Source: Myxococcales bacterium (GTDB lineage Bacteria > Myxococcota > Myxococcia > Myxococcales > Myxococcaceae). Taken from it: a stretch of DNA of 21,761 nt. Both the position numbers and the translations under genes were made by a program. The DNA is taken from positions 1 through 21,761 of the forward strand of contig PMBV01000019.1 in assembly GCA_003153055.1 (NCBI GenBank), in the 5' to 3' direction. The notes under the pieces are model-generated. The model ran no database searches. It had not been told where the DNA came from and saw only the letters and a program-made list of their open reading frames with translations. This document shows, piece by piece, positions 7,646-14,969 of the stretch (its first letter is position 1; the number at the start of each line of letters is the position of its first letter).

Positions 7646-7699
7646 ACACTGTTCGGCACCATGCGGACGATTGACGAGATTCCTACAGAAGCGTAGAGA
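7644..7699 (+). promoter_or_regulatory. Candidate promoter/operator of the toxin-antitoxin pair
   Basis: GAACACTGTTC (7644-7654) is an inverted repeat with four-base arms. TTGACG (7671-7676) and TAGAGA (7694-7699) are 17 bases apart and resemble a sigma-70 promoter, with a good -35 and a weak -10. RHH/GNAT operons are normally autorepressed through such repeats. The site is inferred from pattern only. Confidence 0.3.
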
Positions 7700-7717
7700 A
7701 TCCATGAGGAGTTCGAC

Positions 7718-7987
7718 ATGGCCAAAGAGACGCAGATTTCCGCTCAGATCTCGGAAACCACGCGACAGCTGATGGAGAGGCATGTCCGCCAGACTGGCGT
7801 CAAAAAGGGCCATCTGGTCGAGCAGGCGCTCCTCCACCACCTTCAAGCGATGGACGAGCTCCCCTCGGAGTTCATCATTCATCCGCGCATCGTGGTGTCG
7901 AGAAAGACAGGCACCACACTGCTCCGCGATGCGGGGTCGTCCGAGCCGACACCCGCCCTCCGCGAACTGATGCGCGATGGAGATTAG
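7718..7987 (+). CDS. Ribbon-helix-helix antitoxin (TacA-like)
   Basis: The protein has 89 residues from ATG 7718, with AGGAG six bases upstream. The N-terminal half is a ribbon-helix-helix DNA-binding unit: strand KETQISAQIS, helix ETTRQLMERHVRQTG, then VKKGHLVEQALLHHL. The C-terminal tail (VVSRKTGTTLL, ending LRELMRDGD) should wrap the toxin and neutralise it. The reading frame overlaps the GNAT gene by 11 bases (7977-7987), so translation is coupled. Gene order, size and overlap fit the TacAT/AtaRT class, in which antitoxin and toxin together repress their own promoter. Confidence 0.83.
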   Translation: MAKETQISAQISETTRQLMERHVRQTGVKKGHLVEQALLHHLQAMDELPSEFIIHPRIVVSRKTGTTLLRDAGSSEPTPALRELMRDGD

Positions 7988-8501
7988 GGCGCTCCGTCCG
8001 AGCGACGATCGGTCGGCCTTCCACTCTGGTGACGAGGCTCTCGACCGCTTCCTCCACCGCTTCGCCGGACAGAACCAGTTCCGCCACTACCTCGGGGTGA
8101 CCTACGTTGCCGTCGACGGCGTACGCATCCTTGGGTTCGCGACCGTGGCGCCACGCCACGTCGAAATTGACGACCTTCCTGAGCGGGCCCGTACGAAGCT
8201 GCCCCGCTACCCGATACCCGTCCTCGGTCTTGCGAGGCTTGCAGTCGACACGTCTGCTCGGTCGGCGGGGATCTGCGCGCAGCTGCTGCGGTTCGTCAAC
8301 AAGCTCGCGACCAAGATGGCCGACGAGTTGGGATGCGCTGGAGTCGTCGTCGACGCCAAGGAGGGTGCGGTGGAATTCTATGCCAAGTTCGGCTTCACCC
8401 CCTTCGACTCGCTGGAGGGTCAGTCGGAGGTGCGTCCGCGTCCAACCATGATGTGGCTCCCAATTCAGGTGCTCAAGGCGGCGAGTGAGCCGCCTCACTG
8501 A
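7977..8501 (+). CDS. GNAT acetyltransferase toxin, TacT/AtaT type
   Basis: The protein has 174 residues. Family hallmarks are visible: HSGDEALDRFLHRFA near the N-terminus, VAVDGVRILGFATVAPRHVE, the LPRYPIPVLGLARLAVD segment, and a terminal VVVDAKEGAVEFYAKFGF. Toxins of this type acetylate the aminoacyl group of charged tRNAs and stop translation. The acetyl-CoA loop, normally Q/R-x-x-G-x-G/A, reads R-S-A-G-I-C here, so the last Gly is Cys; activity could be reduced. The start codon lies inside the antitoxin gene, giving coupled expression. Target tRNA cannot be read from the sequence. Confidence 0.85.
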   Translation: MEIRALRPSDDRSAFHSGDEALDRFLHRFAGQNQFRHYLGVTYVAVDGVRILGFATVAPRHVEIDDLPERARTKLPRYPIPVLGLARLAVDTSARSAGICAQLLRFVNKLATKMADELGCAGVVVDAKEGAVEFYAKFGFTPFDSLEGQSEVRPRPTMMWLPIQVLKAASEPPH

Positions 8502-8515
8502 CCGCCGGTCGCTGA

Positions 8516-8531
8516 CCGCGGTGGGCCGCGG
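8516..8531. terminator. Possible hairpin after the GNAT gene
   Basis: CCGCGG-TGGG-CCGCGG forms a perfect six-pair stem with a four-base loop, 14 bases past the GNAT stop. There is no T-run, so an intrinsic terminator is not secure. Confidence 0.2.
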
Positions 8532-8756
8532 CCGTTGCTCGAAGGGGGGCCCACAATGCGGCGGGCGGAGGTGCCGGTCCTCGTGCGCGACTCCCGTCGG
8601 CCTGGCGAACGGCGTGGTCGCGAATCCACTCCGTAACGAGGACGGAGAAGGGCTGCTACCACCCGCACGGCCGGGCCTCTCGCTCCTTCTTCCGTACAGT
8701 TCCACGAGCTAGGGCACTTGGGGCGTACGGCGATTGCGCCCACGGTAGGATGGCCC

Positions 8757-9098
8757 ATGGCCTTCGAGCAAGCACGCGCCGCGGCGATGAGGATCCTCGA
8801 GGGCATCGAGGAAGGCACCATGAGCAGCGCCGAGTCAGCTGCCCTCGTCGAGGACGCCGATCCGGCGCTCGTCTACCTCATCTTCACGTGGATCCGGAAA
8901 CGCTACGCGGACAACCCCAACGCAGACGCCGTCGTCGGGCGGCTGCTCGCGGTCATCGATCGCAGCCCCTCGGTGGCCAAGAAGGCCAGGGAGGGGCAGG
9001 AGGACCCGGTCGTCACGTGGTTCGAGGAGGAGCACTCCTACCGCGAGCTGGGCGCCAGGGACTTCATCGAGCTGATCGTCGAGAAGCTCGAAGGCTGA
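8757..9098 (+). CDS. Small acidic helical protein of unknown function
   Basis: The protein has 113 residues. I chose ATG 8757 because TAGGA lies about eight bases upstream; a start at 8718 would add 13 residues without a clear ribosome site. It is Glu/Asp/Ala-rich and mostly helical (EQARAAAMRILEGIEEG, ALVYLIFTWIRKRYAD, ARDFIELIVEKLEG). It has no signal peptide or membrane segment. I do not recognise the family. It stands alone between the toxin-antitoxin pair and the sigma factor gene, with 170-250 bases of non-coding DNA on each side. Confidence 0.68.
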   Translation: MAFEQARAAAMRILEGIEEGTMSSAESAALVEDADPALVYLIFTWIRKRYADNPNADAVVGRLLAVIDRSPSVAKKAREGQEDPVVTWFEEEHSYRELGARDFIELIVEKLEG

Positions 9099-9268
9099 CC
9101 GTCCGACCATCTCCGCCTCCCTGCTCGCAAACGAGAGTCGTGACCGCCTGCACCGCGTGGTCCGAGAATCCGCCCCGACTCCACGCGCCTCCTCCATCAA
9201 CTTGGGTTGAACGAGCGCGATGCGGGTTACGACCCGTGCGACTCGCAACCTCGTGGTAAGTCCTCGAC

Positions 9269-9892
9269 GTGTTTGACGACAAGTTCCACCGCGCCGTGGA
9301 GTCGGGCCTCGTCGAACGCCTGCGAGCCAAAGACGAGGCTGCGTTTCTCGAGCTCGTCCGCCTCCATCACGAAGGGTTGCTTCGAGTAGCGGGCACCTTC
9401 GTCAGGACTCGATCCGCCGCGGAGGAGGTGGTCCAGGACACCTGGCGGGCTTTCCTCGAGGGGCTGGACCGCTTCGAACAGCGCTCTTCGCTCAAGACCT
9501 TCCTGTACCGCGTCCTTGCCAACCAGGCCCGGACCCGTGCGGTGAAGGATCAGCGGACGACGCCGATGTCGGAGCTCGATGGCGACGATGACTCGCCCTT
9601 GGCCGACCGCTTCGGAACTGCCGGAAACTGGCTGGTACCACCGACGGCCTGGAACGCAGAGACCGCCGACGCCCTGCTGGAGCGAAAGGAGGCCATGACG
9701 GCGCTCCGTGAGGCCATGGAGCGACTCCCCGAGCGCCAACGAGCCGTGGTGCAGATGCGCGATGTCGATGGGCTTCCGGCCGAGGAGGTCTGCGAGCTCC
9801 TGGGCGTCACCGAGGTCCACCAGCGCGTCCTGTTGCACCGCGCACGCACCGCGTTGCGCGTCGAGCTCGAGGCTCACTTCAGGAGTCTTTGA
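9269..9892 (+). CDS. ECF-type RNA polymerase sigma factor
   Basis: The protein has 207 residues from GTG 9269. Region 2 spans about residues 20-95 (FLELVRLHHEGLLRVAGTFV, AAEEVVQDTWRAFLEGLDRF, SLKTFLYRVLANQARTRAV). A variable linker contains an acidic DGDDD stretch. Region 4 spans about 137-205 (EAMERLPERQRAVVQMRDVD, GLPAEEVCELLGVTEVHQRV, LLHRARTALR). There is no C-terminal extension. The gene converges with a Ser/Thr kinase gene whose stop is two bases away. A zinc-finger anti-sigma-like gene lies 2.5 kb further right. Control by phosphorylation or by that protein is possible but inferred. Confidence 0.93.
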   Translation: MFDDKFHRAVESGLVERLRAKDEAAFLELVRLHHEGLLRVAGTFVRTRSAAEEVVQDTWRAFLEGLDRFEQRSSLKTFLYRVLANQARTRAVKDQRTTPMSELDGDDDSPLADRFGTAGNWLVPPTAWNAETADALLERKEAMTALREAMERLPERQRAVVQMRDVDGLPAEEVCELLGVTEVHQRVLLHRARTALRVELEAHFRSL

Positions 9893-9894
9893 GC

Positions 9895-12096
9895 CTACGC
9901 AGGCATCAGGGGCCGGCGCCGCCCTTCGGCCTCCTCCACCAGCAACACATGCAGACCCGTGCGGACAGAGAGCCGGATGAAGCCCTCCTTGTGCGTGAAG
10001 GCGTCGAGGCCTCCGAGGAGTGCGCTCCCCGAAGAGCGCAGCGCCTGGAGGTAGGCCTCGAGGCCGTCGTCGGTGAACTTCGGGGCGATCAGCACCGCCC
10101 CTCCGAGCTCGTCCGGGCGGCGCCTCACCTTCGCCGCCAGGGCCCGCGCGACGAAGCGCTCGACCTGCTGGCGACCGCCGACGGACACCCGCTCGAAGAG
10201 GTGCAGCAGACGACCGCTCTCTCCCCATGTCGCCACGTCGAAGGCGCCTGCCACTCCGTCGATGGACTGATGGAGCTTCACGGCGCGGACGGCTTCGAGC
10301 GGCCCCGCCAGCGCCTTCCACTTCGAGGTTCGCCGGTACTGTTCGAGCTGATGGCCGAGATCGACGAGGGCCCAGCGTGCGAGCGCGTACGCTGGGTCCT
10401 GGTCCATCAGGGCCTGCACGGTGGAGTCGCCCCGTCGCAGCGCGCGGGTGGCCGGGTCGCGCGGCCGCAACTGCAGGGTGCCGGCCTCGGCTCGCGAATC
10501 GGAGAGCACTGCGTTCGTCTTGGTCGCCGTCGGCCGAACGACCTCAAGCTCGAACTCTCTCAGCTGCTGTCGAAAGGTGACGGAGGGGAACGCGATCCGA
10601 CGTTCCTCGACGCTTGCCAGTGCGCCGCTGCCTGAAATCCACTCCTCCCAACGCCCGGCGCTGGGCCAGCCAGCCCCGAAGACTTCGAGGACTCTGCGTC
10701 CCTTGCTGAAGAGTGCGAAGCCAAGGGAAGGCCCCCTCGTGAAGCGGAGCGCGCCGTCGAAGCCCTCAGCGGCCAGCTTCTGTGCAAGGCGAGGCAGGTC
10801 CGTGTAGGCGGAGTCCAGGCGCGGCAGTCGTGGCTCGGCCGGGGCCAGAACCGAGGCCAGAAGCGTGACGACACGGGGGTCACCGCTCGCGGGAAGCGCG
10901 CGCAGGGTCGCGTCCACCACCTCAGGCAGCCCGTCGAGAATCGCGTCGTCGGCGCGCCCGGTGGCCGGGTCGAAGGCCGCGTAGATGATGCCGTCGCACA
11001 CCAGCAGCGAGGCGCCGGGCACCTCGACCGCCCCACAGAAGGCCGGGACATGAAGCGGGCGCTCGAGCAGCCGATCGAGAAGGGTTGCGGTTGGCTGACG
11101 AGGAACGGGCTCCGCTGGCCACGTCCTGACGGTGTTGGCGACGAGCGCCGCGGCGGTGTTTCCTTGCACGGAGATGGACGGCACCCGGACCAGCGTGGGC
11201 AAGACTTCGCCCCCAGCTCGACTTCGAACCACCTCGACTCCGGGTTGCTGTGTGATGAGAAGAGGCTGGAGCGCGGCTGACATCTCCTGGGCGTGGGCGA
11301 ACCGCTCTTCGGGGCGCTTGGCAAGCGCGCGGAGGATCACCGCGTCGATCGCGGTCGGCAATCCGGCCACCAGCGAGCTGGGCGACGGCGGAGCCTTCGA
11401 CTGAATCTGGTGAATCAGCTCGTACAGCGTCGGAGCCTCGAAGGCGGGGCGGCCGACGATCGCCTCATAGAGCACGCCCCCAAGCGCATAGAGGTCGGCG
11501 CGACAGTCGACGGGCTGCCCAGCCAGTTGCTCCGGGGCCGCGTATTGCGGAGTGCCGAGAATCATCCCTGCCTGGGTCTGCGCCGCCGTCGGGCCCCGAA
11601 GGCGGGCAATGCCGAAGTCCGTCACCTTGATGCGTCCGCCCCTCGTCACCATCAGATTGGCGGGCTTGATGTCGCGGTGTACGACTCCGGCCTCGTGCGC
11701 GGCGGCCAACACCCCGAGGACCTGGAGCCCGAGTCGGGCTACCTGCTCAACGCCGTAGCGGTGGCGCTCCTTGAGGAGAGATTCAAGGGTCCGGCCGTCG
11801 AGCCATTCCATCGCGATGAAGGGCCAGCCACCCTCGGTCCCGATGCGATGGACCGTGACGGCACCTGGATGTACGAGCGCGGCGCCAGCGCGGGCCTCCT
11901 GGAGAAAGCGCTGCACGAGGACCTGCCCGTCGGCTGGCGCCAGCGACGCGAGCAGGTCCGCCTTGATGACCTTCAAGGCGACGCGGCGCCCGAGCTCGAG
12001 GTCCTCCGCTCGGTAGACGGAGCCCATCGCGCCTTCACCAATCTTCTCGAGGATCTTGTACGGGAAGGTCGGCGTCGGCGCGGCGGGAGGAAACAT
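9895..12096 (-). CDS. Cytosolic Ser/Thr protein kinase with large C-terminal region
   Basis: The protein has 733 residues. ATG 12096 was chosen because GAGGGG stands seven bases upstream; the frame is open further but without a plausible start. The kinase domain is at ~13-285: GEGAMG loop (20-25), Lys42 (VALK), Glu67, HRDIKPAN (140-147), DFG (160-162), GTPQYAAPEQ. All catalytic residues are present. I see no membrane helix. The ~430-residue C-terminal part has alpha/beta segments (PLHVPAFCGAVEVPGASLLV, IIYAAFDPATGRADDAIL, EGFDGALRFTRGPSLGFALF) resembling DUF4388-like sensor modules, then a helical end; this is tentative. The gene is 11 bases downstream of a 43-aa membrane protein gene and converges on an ECF sigma gene. 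Confidence 0.93.
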   Translation of the reverse strand: MFPPAAPTPTFPYKILEKIGEGAMGSVYRAEDLELGRRVALKVIKADLLASLAPADGQVLVQRFLQEARAGAALVHPGAVTVHRIGTEGGWPFIAMEWLDGRTLESLLKERHRYGVEQVARLGLQVLGVLAAAHEAGVVHRDIKPANLMVTRGGRIKVTDFGIARLRGPTAAQTQAGMILGTPQYAAPEQLAGQPVDCRADLYALGGVLYEAIVGRPAFEAPTLYELIHQIQSKAPPSPSSLVAGLPTAIDAVILRALAKRPEERFAHAQEMSAALQPLLITQQPGVEVVRSRAGGEVLPTLVRVPSISVQGNTAAALVANTVRTWPAEPVPRQPTATLLDRLLERPLHVPAFCGAVEVPGASLLVCDGIIYAAFDPATGRADDAILDGLPEVVDATLRALPASGDPRVVTLLASVLAPAEPRLPRLDSAYTDLPRLAQKLAAEGFDGALRFTRGPSLGFALFSKGRRVLEVFGAGWPSAGRWEEWISGSGALASVEERRIAFPSVTFRQQLREFELEVVRPTATKTNAVLSDSRAEAGTLQLRPRDPATRALRRGDSTVQALMDQDPAYALARWALVDLGHQLEQYRRTSKWKALAGPLEAVRAVKLHQSIDGVAGAFDVATWGESGRLLHLFERVSVGGRQQVERFVARALAAKVRRRPDELGGAVLIAPKFTDDGLEAYLQALRSSGSALLGGLDAFTHKEGFIRLSVRTGLHVLLVEEAEGRRRPLMPA

Positions 12097-12107
12097 GGCA
12101 GTGCCCC

Positions 12108-12239
12108 TCAGACGAGGTGAAGGCCCCAGTGCGCACCGGCAGCCGCCATCAGGACGACCCCCATCATCAACATCAGCTTGTCGTGAATGCACATGCCCTT
12201 CTTCGCCTTGCACCCGTCAAGCGGACACATCGCTGCCAT
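12108..12239 (-). CDS. 43-aa Cys-containing membrane microprotein
   Basis: ATG 12239 is preceded by AAAGGAG at a spacing of eight bases, a strong ribosome site. The product begins MAAMCPLDGCKAKKGMCIHD and continues with a hydrophobic helix (LMLMMGVVLMAAAGAHWGL) ending HLV. Three Cys and a His in the first 19 residues could bind a metal or respond to redox. The stop is 11 bases before the kinase gene at 12096, so the two are probably cotranscribed. I know of no named family. Confidence 0.6.
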   Translation of the reverse strand: MAAMCPLDGCKAKKGMCIHDKLMLMMGVVLMAAAGAHWGLHLV

Positions 12240-12434
12240 GGTGTTGCTCCTTTCACTGCGTGGTTGGTTCCAGCTCGCCCCAGCGAAGAGTCGCTGGGCT
12301 CCACCTGCAGTCTCGGGAGCATTTTCCGCGTTACAGCCGGCGCCGCGAGCGTGCTGGGCAACCCCGGACGGAAGGGAGTAACGTCGGGCCGAAGGCTTGG
12401 TGCGCCCCCGTTGAGGCGCCTGGGAGGTACGTCG

Positions 12435-12677
12435 ATGCTGAGCTGCCGCGACATGACGGAGTTGGCGACTGCTCAAGCGGAGGGCGCGCTCTCGTTTGGC
12501 CAGCGGGTCCGGTTTTGGCTGCACCTGGCGATGTGCGACCACTGCCGTCTGTACGTGCGGCAGTTGCGCGAGATGGTGCGCGCCGTCGCCAGCATGCCGA
12601 CGCCAGTGACTCGGCTCAGCGGCGAGACCGAGGAGGCGGCGCTGCGGCAGTTCCGAGCCTGGAAGGAGAGCAAGTAG
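12435..12677 (+). CDS. Short zinc-finger (zf-HC2-like) anti-sigma-type protein
   Basis: The protein has 80 residues. ATG 12435 has GGGAGG about seven bases upstream. It begins MLSCRDMTELATAQAEG and contains HLAMCDHC, the His-x3-Cys-x2-Cys zinc motif of ZAS anti-sigma factors, together with the early Cys4. The helical remainder (LYVRQLREMVRAVASM) lacks any membrane segment, so it would be a soluble ZAS-type protein. It is divergent from the kinase/microprotein operon. The ECF sigma at 9269 is an obvious but unproven partner. Its 3' end is antisense to the open frame of the broken nucleotidyltransferase. Confidence 0.82.
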   Translation: MLSCRDMTELATAQAEGALSFGQRVRFWLHLAMCDHCRLYVRQLREMVRAVASMPTPVTRLSGETEEAALRQFRAWKESK

Positions 12678-12689
12678 GAGGGAAGCGGA

Positions 12690-12994
12690 ACCCGGACGCT
12701 GGCGGGGCGCCTCGTCTTCTTGTCGAGGAGGAGCGCCTCGACGCCGTAGCCCCGCTGGGTCAACGCGTAGACGAGGCCGTCCTCTTGCGCCGCCTCGACG
12801 GCGACGGCGAAGTCGAGGTCAGCAGTGAAACGAGGGACGCCCCGCGCACCGACGGCGAGGCCGCCGATGAGCGCGTATGGGACCTTCTGGTCGCGGAGAG
12901 CCTCCGCCGCACGCTGGAGGGCGCCAGCCATTCCGGCGGCGGGTCGACGAGAACGACGAGTCCGTTGTCGGGGAGGGGTCTTCTTCCGAGCCAT
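12690..12994 (-). pseudogene. Truncated nucleotidyltransferase (AbiEii/MNT-like)
   Basis: From ATG 12994 (or ATG 12931, nearer the domain) the frame gives LQRAAEALRDQKVPYALIGG, then LAVGARGVPRFTADLDFAVA. The GG...R-x-T-x-D-x-D pattern is that of nucleotidyltransferases of the AbiEii/MNT superfamily. After ARRPASVR-like sequence near 12690 the frame runs on to 12473, but only as antisense of the zinc-finger gene. About 75-100 recognisable residues remain of a usual ~180-200. The C-terminal part is therefore missing. The gene overlaps the end of the small protein at 13146. Confidence 0.65.
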
Positions 12995-13146
12995 TCTGTG
13001 AGCAAACGGTCGATCTGGGCCGCACGCGCTCGCGGGTGCGCGCGCTTGAGCTGTGCCCGGCGGACGTCGAGGCCGGCCACAAAGAGCTCGGCCATCATTC
13101 TGGCGCGCTCCTTGGGGGAGAAGTCGCTGGGGCGATTTGGAATCAT
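12760..13146 (-). CDS. Small protein translationally coupled to the histidine kinase
   Basis: ATG 13146 overlaps the histidine kinase stop (ATGA), so translation is coupled. The first ~55 residues look real: MIPNRPSDFSPKERARMMAE, LFVAGLDVRRAQLKRAHP, IDRLLTEWLGRRP. From about residue 56 the frame overlaps the nucleotidyltransferase gene and becomes Ser/Arg-rich (SATRRSHTRSSAASPS), typical of an out-of-frame reading. The original protein probably ended earlier, so a frameshift is likely. Small 'LLTEWL' proteins upstream of nucleotidyltransferases often form pairs, but I cannot name this one. Confidence 0.55.
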   Translation of the reverse strand: MIPNRPSDFSPKERARMMAELFVAGLDVRRAQLKRAHPRARAAQIDRLLTEWLGRRPLPDNGLVVLVDPPPEWLAPSSVRRRLSATRRSHTRSSAASPSVRGASLVSLLTSTSPSPSRRRKRTASSTR

Positions 13147-14960
13147 TGCTCTGCCTGCGACCGTACCAGCGCCACGACTGGAACAGGAAGGCCGATGATG
13201 AAGGTCGCCCCGGCTCCCGCGATGCTCTCCACGCGGATCGACCCACCGTGGGCCTCCATGATCGACCGCGACACCGACAACCCCAGCCCCGTGCCCTGCC
13301 CGGCCCGCTTGGTGGTGACGAACGGGCGGAACAGCGTGTCTTTCACCTCGTCGGAGACGCCGGGGCCCGTGTCACTCACCCGGACCTCGACTTTGCCGTC
13401 AGCGCTCGTGCCGGTCGTCACGGTCACCTTGCGAACCGCCGAGTCCTCCATCGCCTGCCCTGCGTTCAACAGCACGTTCAGCATCACCTGTCTGAGCTGG
13501 TTTGAGTTGCCTTTGATGAGTGGCAGCCCTTGCTCCAGCTTCACCTCGACCTTCGCTCCACCCATCTGCAGCTGGTGCTGACAGAGCTGCAAGGCTCCTT
13601 CCACCACCTCGTTGAGCGACACCGGATGGAGCGCGACCTCTGGAGGCCGGGCAAATTCCAACACCCGCTGGAGGATCCGGTTGGCCCGAAAGGCGTCCTC
13701 CTCGATGAGGCGGAAGTACTCTTGCACCTCCTTCGGGTCGATCGTCTCCTGGCCCAGCTGCGCGAAGCCGACGATGCCCACCATCGGGTTCTTGACCTCA
13801 TGGGCCACCGACGCGGCCAGCTCGCCGAGCGCCGACAGCTTCTCCGATTGCACCAACTGGGCATTGGCGCGCTGCAGCTCGTCACTCCGGCGCACCAGCT
13901 CACGGCTCATCTGGTTCAGCGCCTGGCCCACCGCGCGGATCTCCGTCGGCCCCTCCACGGGCACCTCGACCCCCAGCTGGCCCTTCGAGATGACGCCCAT
14001 CGTCTCTTCGAGCACTCTCAAGGGTCTCGTCACGCGATTGCCGAGGAACACGGACAAGCTCAGCGCCAGCCCCAGCGCCCCCAACGCGAAGACGAGCGAG
14101 CGGTGCTCGAGCTCGGTCGCGGCGCGGAACACCTCTTCCTTCGGCACCTCGACCACCACCGCTCCGAGCTCCTCGCCCACCCGGGCCCAGGCCGCCAGCC
14201 AGTCTCGGCCGCCCGCCCCATACTCGGCCGCGCCCCGGCTCACCTTCGCCCCGAGCGCCATCTTCACCGCCGGGTTGTCGGACACGTCTTCGTGGTTGAT
14301 GACCAGCCCCGCCGTGGGGTGGGCCAGCACTCGACCGAGCCGGTCCACCAGGAAGACCCGATACAGCCGGCTGTTGCCCACCGCCGAGAGAATCCACTCC
14401 GGCCTCAGCTCGGCCACCACGATGGTGGCTCCGTCGGCGGTGGCGGTGGCGACCCGCATCAGCGCGAGGTCTGGCGGGAGGCTCGAGTTCTGGAGCAGGA
14501 GCCCGGAGCGGGCCACGGCGTCGAGCGGCGTGGGCGTTCGAGCCCGGGCCTCGGCCAAGGCGTCGGTGGTGAGGTTTAAGGCCGCGAGGCGAGGTTGATC
14601 GGCGAACAGGAAGCTGCGCTCGTAGCCCGACTCGGTGCGCTTGAAGACCTCGAGCGACAGCACCGCGTCGTCGGCCAGGAGCAGCGAGCGCGCCCGGCGC
14701 TCCGCGTCACCCGGTGTCGATTCGTACTCCTCGCCGAAGTACCGCAGCTTGGCGGCGATGCCGTCGACCGTGCGGAAAATCTGCTCCGCCACGGTGCTGG
14801 CCACCAATGCGTTCGCGTCATACACCGAGGCCTGCTTGTCGGCCCGCACGACCCGCGTCGCCAGCAGCACGTAGACCCCCATCACCAAGACGAGGACCAG
14901 CCCGACCAGCGCGACGACTTGAGCTCGAAGTGACCAGCGCACGGCACCCCTCCGCAGCAC
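13143..14960 (-). CDS. HAMP sensor histidine kinase
   Basis: The protein has 605 residues from GTG 14960. GTG 14942 (V7) has a better ribosome site (GGAGGGG) and may be the true start. Layout: membrane helix ~13-33, periplasmic sensor domain of about 250 residues (dCache-like, with FLVDRLGRVLAHPTAG), second helix ~285-307, HAMP (TRPLRVLEETMGVISKGQLG), a short coiled coil, and HisKA with phospho-accepting His387 in SVAHEVKNPMVGIVGF. The HATPase domain follows, with N-box NVLLNAGQAM, DTGPGV, and GQGTGLGL (~554-561). All catalytic boxes are intact. No response regulator gene is adjacent. It lies nine bases after the surface-protein gene. A decayed copy of its 3' end is at 6289. Confidence 0.95.
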   Translation of the reverse strand: MLRRGAVRWSLRAQVVALVGLVLVLVMGVYVLLATRVVRADKQASVYDANALVASTVAEQIFRTVDGIAAKLRYFGEEYESTPGDAERRARSLLLADDAVLSLEVFKRTESGYERSFLFADQPRLAALNLTTDALAEARARTPTPLDAVARSGLLLQNSSLPPDLALMRVATATADGATIVVAELRPEWILSAVGNSRLYRVFLVDRLGRVLAHPTAGLVINHEDVSDNPAVKMALGAKVSRGAAEYGAGGRDWLAAWARVGEELGAVVVEVPKEEVFRAATELEHRSLVFALGALGLALSLSVFLGNRVTRPLRVLEETMGVISKGQLGVEVPVEGPTEIRAVGQALNQMSRELVRRSDELQRANAQLVQSEKLSALGELAASVAHEVKNPMVGIVGFAQLGQETIDPKEVQEYFRLIEEDAFRANRILQRVLEFARPPEVALHPVSLNEVVEGALQLCQHQLQMGGAKVEVKLEQGLPLIKGNSNQLRQVMLNVLLNAGQAMEDSAVRKVTVTTGTSADGKVEVRVSDTGPGVSDEVKDTLFRPFVTTKRAGQGTGLGLSVSRSIMEAHGGSIRVESIAGAGATFIIGLPVPVVALVRSQAEQ

Positions 14961-14969
14961 GACGGAACT

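Noticed and set aside
9245..9271. GCAACC ... CGTG as an autoregulated promoter of the ECF sigma gene
   Set aside because: The -10 element would overlap the GTG start codon, requiring a leaderless transcript or a later start; too weak to list.
12357..12385. GGCAACC ... CGTC as an ECF promoter for the zinc-finger gene
   Set aside because: Elements resemble ECF -35 and -10 boxes, but the spacing is about three bases too long, so it is not claimed.
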